Below, piece after piece: positions 4,173 through 5,868 of a stretch of 5,868 bases of DNA. The number at the start of each line of letters is the position of its first letter. Within the stretch, counting starts at the first letter, position 1. Position numbers and translations under genes: made by a program. Under the pieces are notes generated by a model. It had not been told where the DNA came from and searched no databases. It saw nothing but the letters and a program-made list of their open reading frames with translations. The stretch spans positions 1 to 5,868 of the forward strand of contig JAQVVW010000109.1 of the NCBI GenBank assembly GCA_028698765.1, read 5' to 3'. The DNA comes from Methanoculleus sp. Lineage in GTDB: Archaea; Halobacteriota; Methanomicrobia; Methanomicrobiales; Methanoculleaceae.

Positions 4173-5867
4173 TTAGCGATTCCGCCCGGATGTGGGCACG
4201 ATCCGGACGTTCATCTTCTCCGAACCGATGATCAGGATCCCCTCCCCGGGCTGGAAGTTGAGGAGATCCTTCTCGCTCACCTCGAAGAACTTGGCGTTCT
4301 CCTGGGCCTGCTTCTTGTTCTCGGAGCGCATGCAGAACTTCACGGCGATGTTTGCCAGGATCTCCTCGTTGAAGTGCGCGATCAGCTGCGACGCGAGGAT
4401 CAGCGAGACCCCGAACTTCCGCATCTCGGTGGCGTACTTGTTCAGGACGGCCTTGATCGAGGTCTTCGAACCGCTCTTCTGGCTCACCAGGAGTTTCGCC
4501 TCGTCGACGATCACGAAGAGCCGGAACTTCGCCCGCTCGTCCTCCGATCCCCGCGGGATCTCGCCCGTCGCCTGGAGGGTATAGTAGATCCGCCGGAGGA
4601 AGAGGTCCGCAAAGAGGTAGCGCAGGTTCTCCGGGAGGGCGTTCAAGTTGATATGGGTGATCCCGCCGGAGAGGATCGTCGGGATCGATATCTTCTCCTC
4701 CCCCGAGAAGAGCTTGTAGTCGAAGATGTCCTCGAGATAGGCCGGGATCGCCTCGTCCTCGCAGTTCATGATCTCGCCCTCGATGTCGTCGAAGTCGAGC
4801 ACCCGCGTCCAGGTCTCGGTCTTCCCCGTGATCCCGGACATCCGGTAGCAGTCCTTGATGATGTTCTTGATCTTCCGGCGCTGCTGGATGCCGAGCGTGG
4901 GAAAGTTGATCGAGATGGCGTCGACGAAGTCCGAGGTCGCCCGGAGCGGGGTGATCTCGTCGATATCGGGGTCGAGTTCCAGCGGGTTGAAGTAGTACTC
5001 CCCGCCCTCGCGGATCTTATACGACCGGATATCCCCACTGCTCGCGGCCATGTCCCCGTGGAAGTCGATCAGGACGACCGGCATCGCCTGTGCCGCGAGT
5101 TCTGACGCAACGCACCGGATCGTCTCGGTCTTGCCGGCGCCCGAACCGCCGAGGATGATCATATGACCGTTGTTGAGGCGGCCGGGCGACCAGTTGACCC
5201 GCTGCCCGTCCTGCGCATGCCCGAGGAAGATATCCAACTCTCCGGACCGGGGAACTCCTGCCGGGACGGCTGACGGCCCGGTAAAGCGGCGTTCTGGAAC
5301 TGCGGTGCTTGAGGAGGACGGGGCGGCACGCCGGGGTGCGGGCGGCGGCACGATCGGCTCCTCCACCTCCTCGCCTTCTTCGTCATCTTCCGCCTCCTCC
5401 TCTTCGGGGAAGACGGGCTCCTCCCACTCCTCTTCGGCAGGGGGTTCAGGAACCGGGATCTCCTCCCACTCTTCCTCCTCGGCAGGGGGTTCAGGAACCG
5501 GGATCTCCTTCGTGACGGGAGAGGGCTCCTCCGCCGGGGCGGAGCGGCCGATGACGATCTTCTCGGCAACCTCGGCCATCAGCGCCCGCCCGAGATCGCG
5601 CAGACGCATATCGTAGAGGTTCCGGTCCTTGACGATGAACCGGGCGAGGTCGACCCCGTCCTCCTCGCGGACCCCTTCGAGGACGTAGATCGCGTCGTCG
5701 AGTTCCAGGAGCACTCTCGCGAGTTCGCGGCGGTGGGCAGGCAATGCACGGATACGGTCGTAGTCCTCGCCGCAGGCAAGGTAGCGCAGGACGGTGAACG
5801 TCGAGTAGAACGACTCGAGGAGCATGTCGTAATGTTCCCTGATCGCCGGATCGATCCGCTCGAGCAC
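4173..5867 (-). CDS. HerA/VirB4-type P-loop ATPase with acidic repeat linker, 5' end at window edge
   Basis: The frame is open to the window edge; GTG 5867 is the first possible start, but the gene may begin outside. Counting from it gives 564 residues. Residues 1-108 look helical and match nothing I know. Residues 109-208 are a low-complexity Glu/Pro-rich linker with a near-perfect tandem repeat (EIPVPEPPAEEE at 121 and 136). The ATPase follows: GELDIFLGHAQDGQRVNW (209-226), Walker A GGSGAGKT (240-247), IDFHGDM shortly after as in HerA/VirB4 proteins, Walker B LFVIVDE (450-456), and a LILASQ strand ending in Gln494. These mark the HerA/FtsK group of ATPases that move DNA or protein through hexameric rings. 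No membrane segment is seen, so it is probably cytoplasmic. HerA usually works with the nuclease NurA, which is not in the window. The exact role is unknown: repair, defence and DNA transfer are all possible. Confidence 0.85.
   Translation of the reverse strand: MLERIDPAIREHYDMLLESFYSTFTVLRYLACGEDYDRIRALPAHRRELARVLLELDDAIYVLEGVREEDGVDLARFIVKDRNLYDMRLRDLGRALMAEVAEKIVIGRSAPAEEPSPVTKEIPVPEPPAEEEEWEEIPVPEPPAEEEWEEPVFPEEEEAEDDEEGEEVEEPIVPPPAPRRAAPSSSSTAVPERRFTGPSAVPAGVPRSGELDIFLGHAQDGQRVNWSPGRLNNGHMIILGGSGAGKTETIRCVASELAAQAMPVVLIDFHGDMAASSGDIRSYKIREGGEYYFNPLELDPDIDEITPLRATSDFVDAISINFPTLGIQQRRKIKNIIKDCYRMSGITGKTETWTRVLDFDDIEGEIMNCEDEAIPAYLEDIFDYKLFSGEEKISIPTILSGGITHINLNALPENLRYLFADLFLRRIYYTLQATGEIPRGSEDERAKFRLFVIVDEAKLLVSQKSGSKTSIKAVLNKYATEMRKFGVSLILASQLIAHFNEEILANIAVKFCMRSENKKQAQENAKFFEVSEKDLLNFQPGEGILIIGSEKMNVRIVPTSGRNR
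5420..5509. repeat. Tandem 45-base coding repeat in the ATPase linker
   Basis: A 30-base block is identical at 5435-5464 and 5480-5509, and flanking bases are similar, giving a 45-base (15-codon) period. It encodes two copies of EIPVPEPPAEEE followed by Trp-Glu. Near-identity at the DNA level, not just in protein, points to a recent duplication or to ongoing repeat-number change. Confidence 0.8.
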
Positions 5868-5868
5868 C

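Noticed and set aside
4374..5105. A 243-codon plus-strand frame opposite the ATPase
   Set aside because: It is a shadow of the ATPase coding sequence, rich in Asp, Arg, Leu and Val, with no domain.
5400..5515. The repeated blocks as a possible CRISPR array
   Set aside because: There are only two copies, no spacer of normal length between them, and they lie in frame inside the ATPase gene as a protein repeat.

Overview
The window looks like a piece of a methanogenic archaeon's chromosome, most likely of the order Methanomicrobiales and close to Methanoculleus. The basis is the order frhD-frhG-frhB (F420-reducing hydrogenase), the GC-rich codon use, AT-rich gaps between genes, Shine-Dalgarno sites of the GGAGG/GGTGA type, and T-run terminators. 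The genus is an inference from protein resemblance; no 16S or other marker is present.

Left part (1-1982, plus strand): the 3' end of the frh operon. It holds the C-terminal tail of the maturation peptidase FrhD, then FrhG (electron-transfer small subunit with a proximal cluster and two ferredoxin-type [4Fe-4S] clusters), then FrhB (F420- and FAD-binding subunit). An 8-T tract after frhB probably ends transcription. The catalytic subunit FrhA should lie just outside the window. Together these proteins let the cell reduce coenzyme F420 with H2 for methanogenesis. The frhD/frhG junction is odd: a single G decides whether frhD stops just before frhG or runs about 95 bases into it.

Middle part (1983-3316): a spacer, then a convergent minus-strand gene for a SpeD-like (S-adenosylmethionine decarboxylase family) protein with a non-canonical processing-site motif, its own promoter-like region, and a hairpin-plus-T terminator. 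Beyond its promoter lies an AT-rich gap with several inverted repeats, including a possible short structured RNA. A GC-rich stretch (3134-3316) follows that looks like broken coding sequence.

Right part (3317-5868, all minus strand; order of transcription is right to left): a large HerA/VirB4-type P-loop ATPase with a repeat-containing acidic linker, truncated at or very near its start by the window edge; then, after a T-run and a strong inverted repeat, a stand-alone LigD-type 3'-phosphoesterase (DNA end repair); and directly behind it an easily missed small C2H2 zinc-finger protein (34-48 residues) that may be translationally coupled to the phosphoesterase. The phosphoesterase and zinc finger form a plausible two-gene unit, and the ATPase may or may not belong to it.
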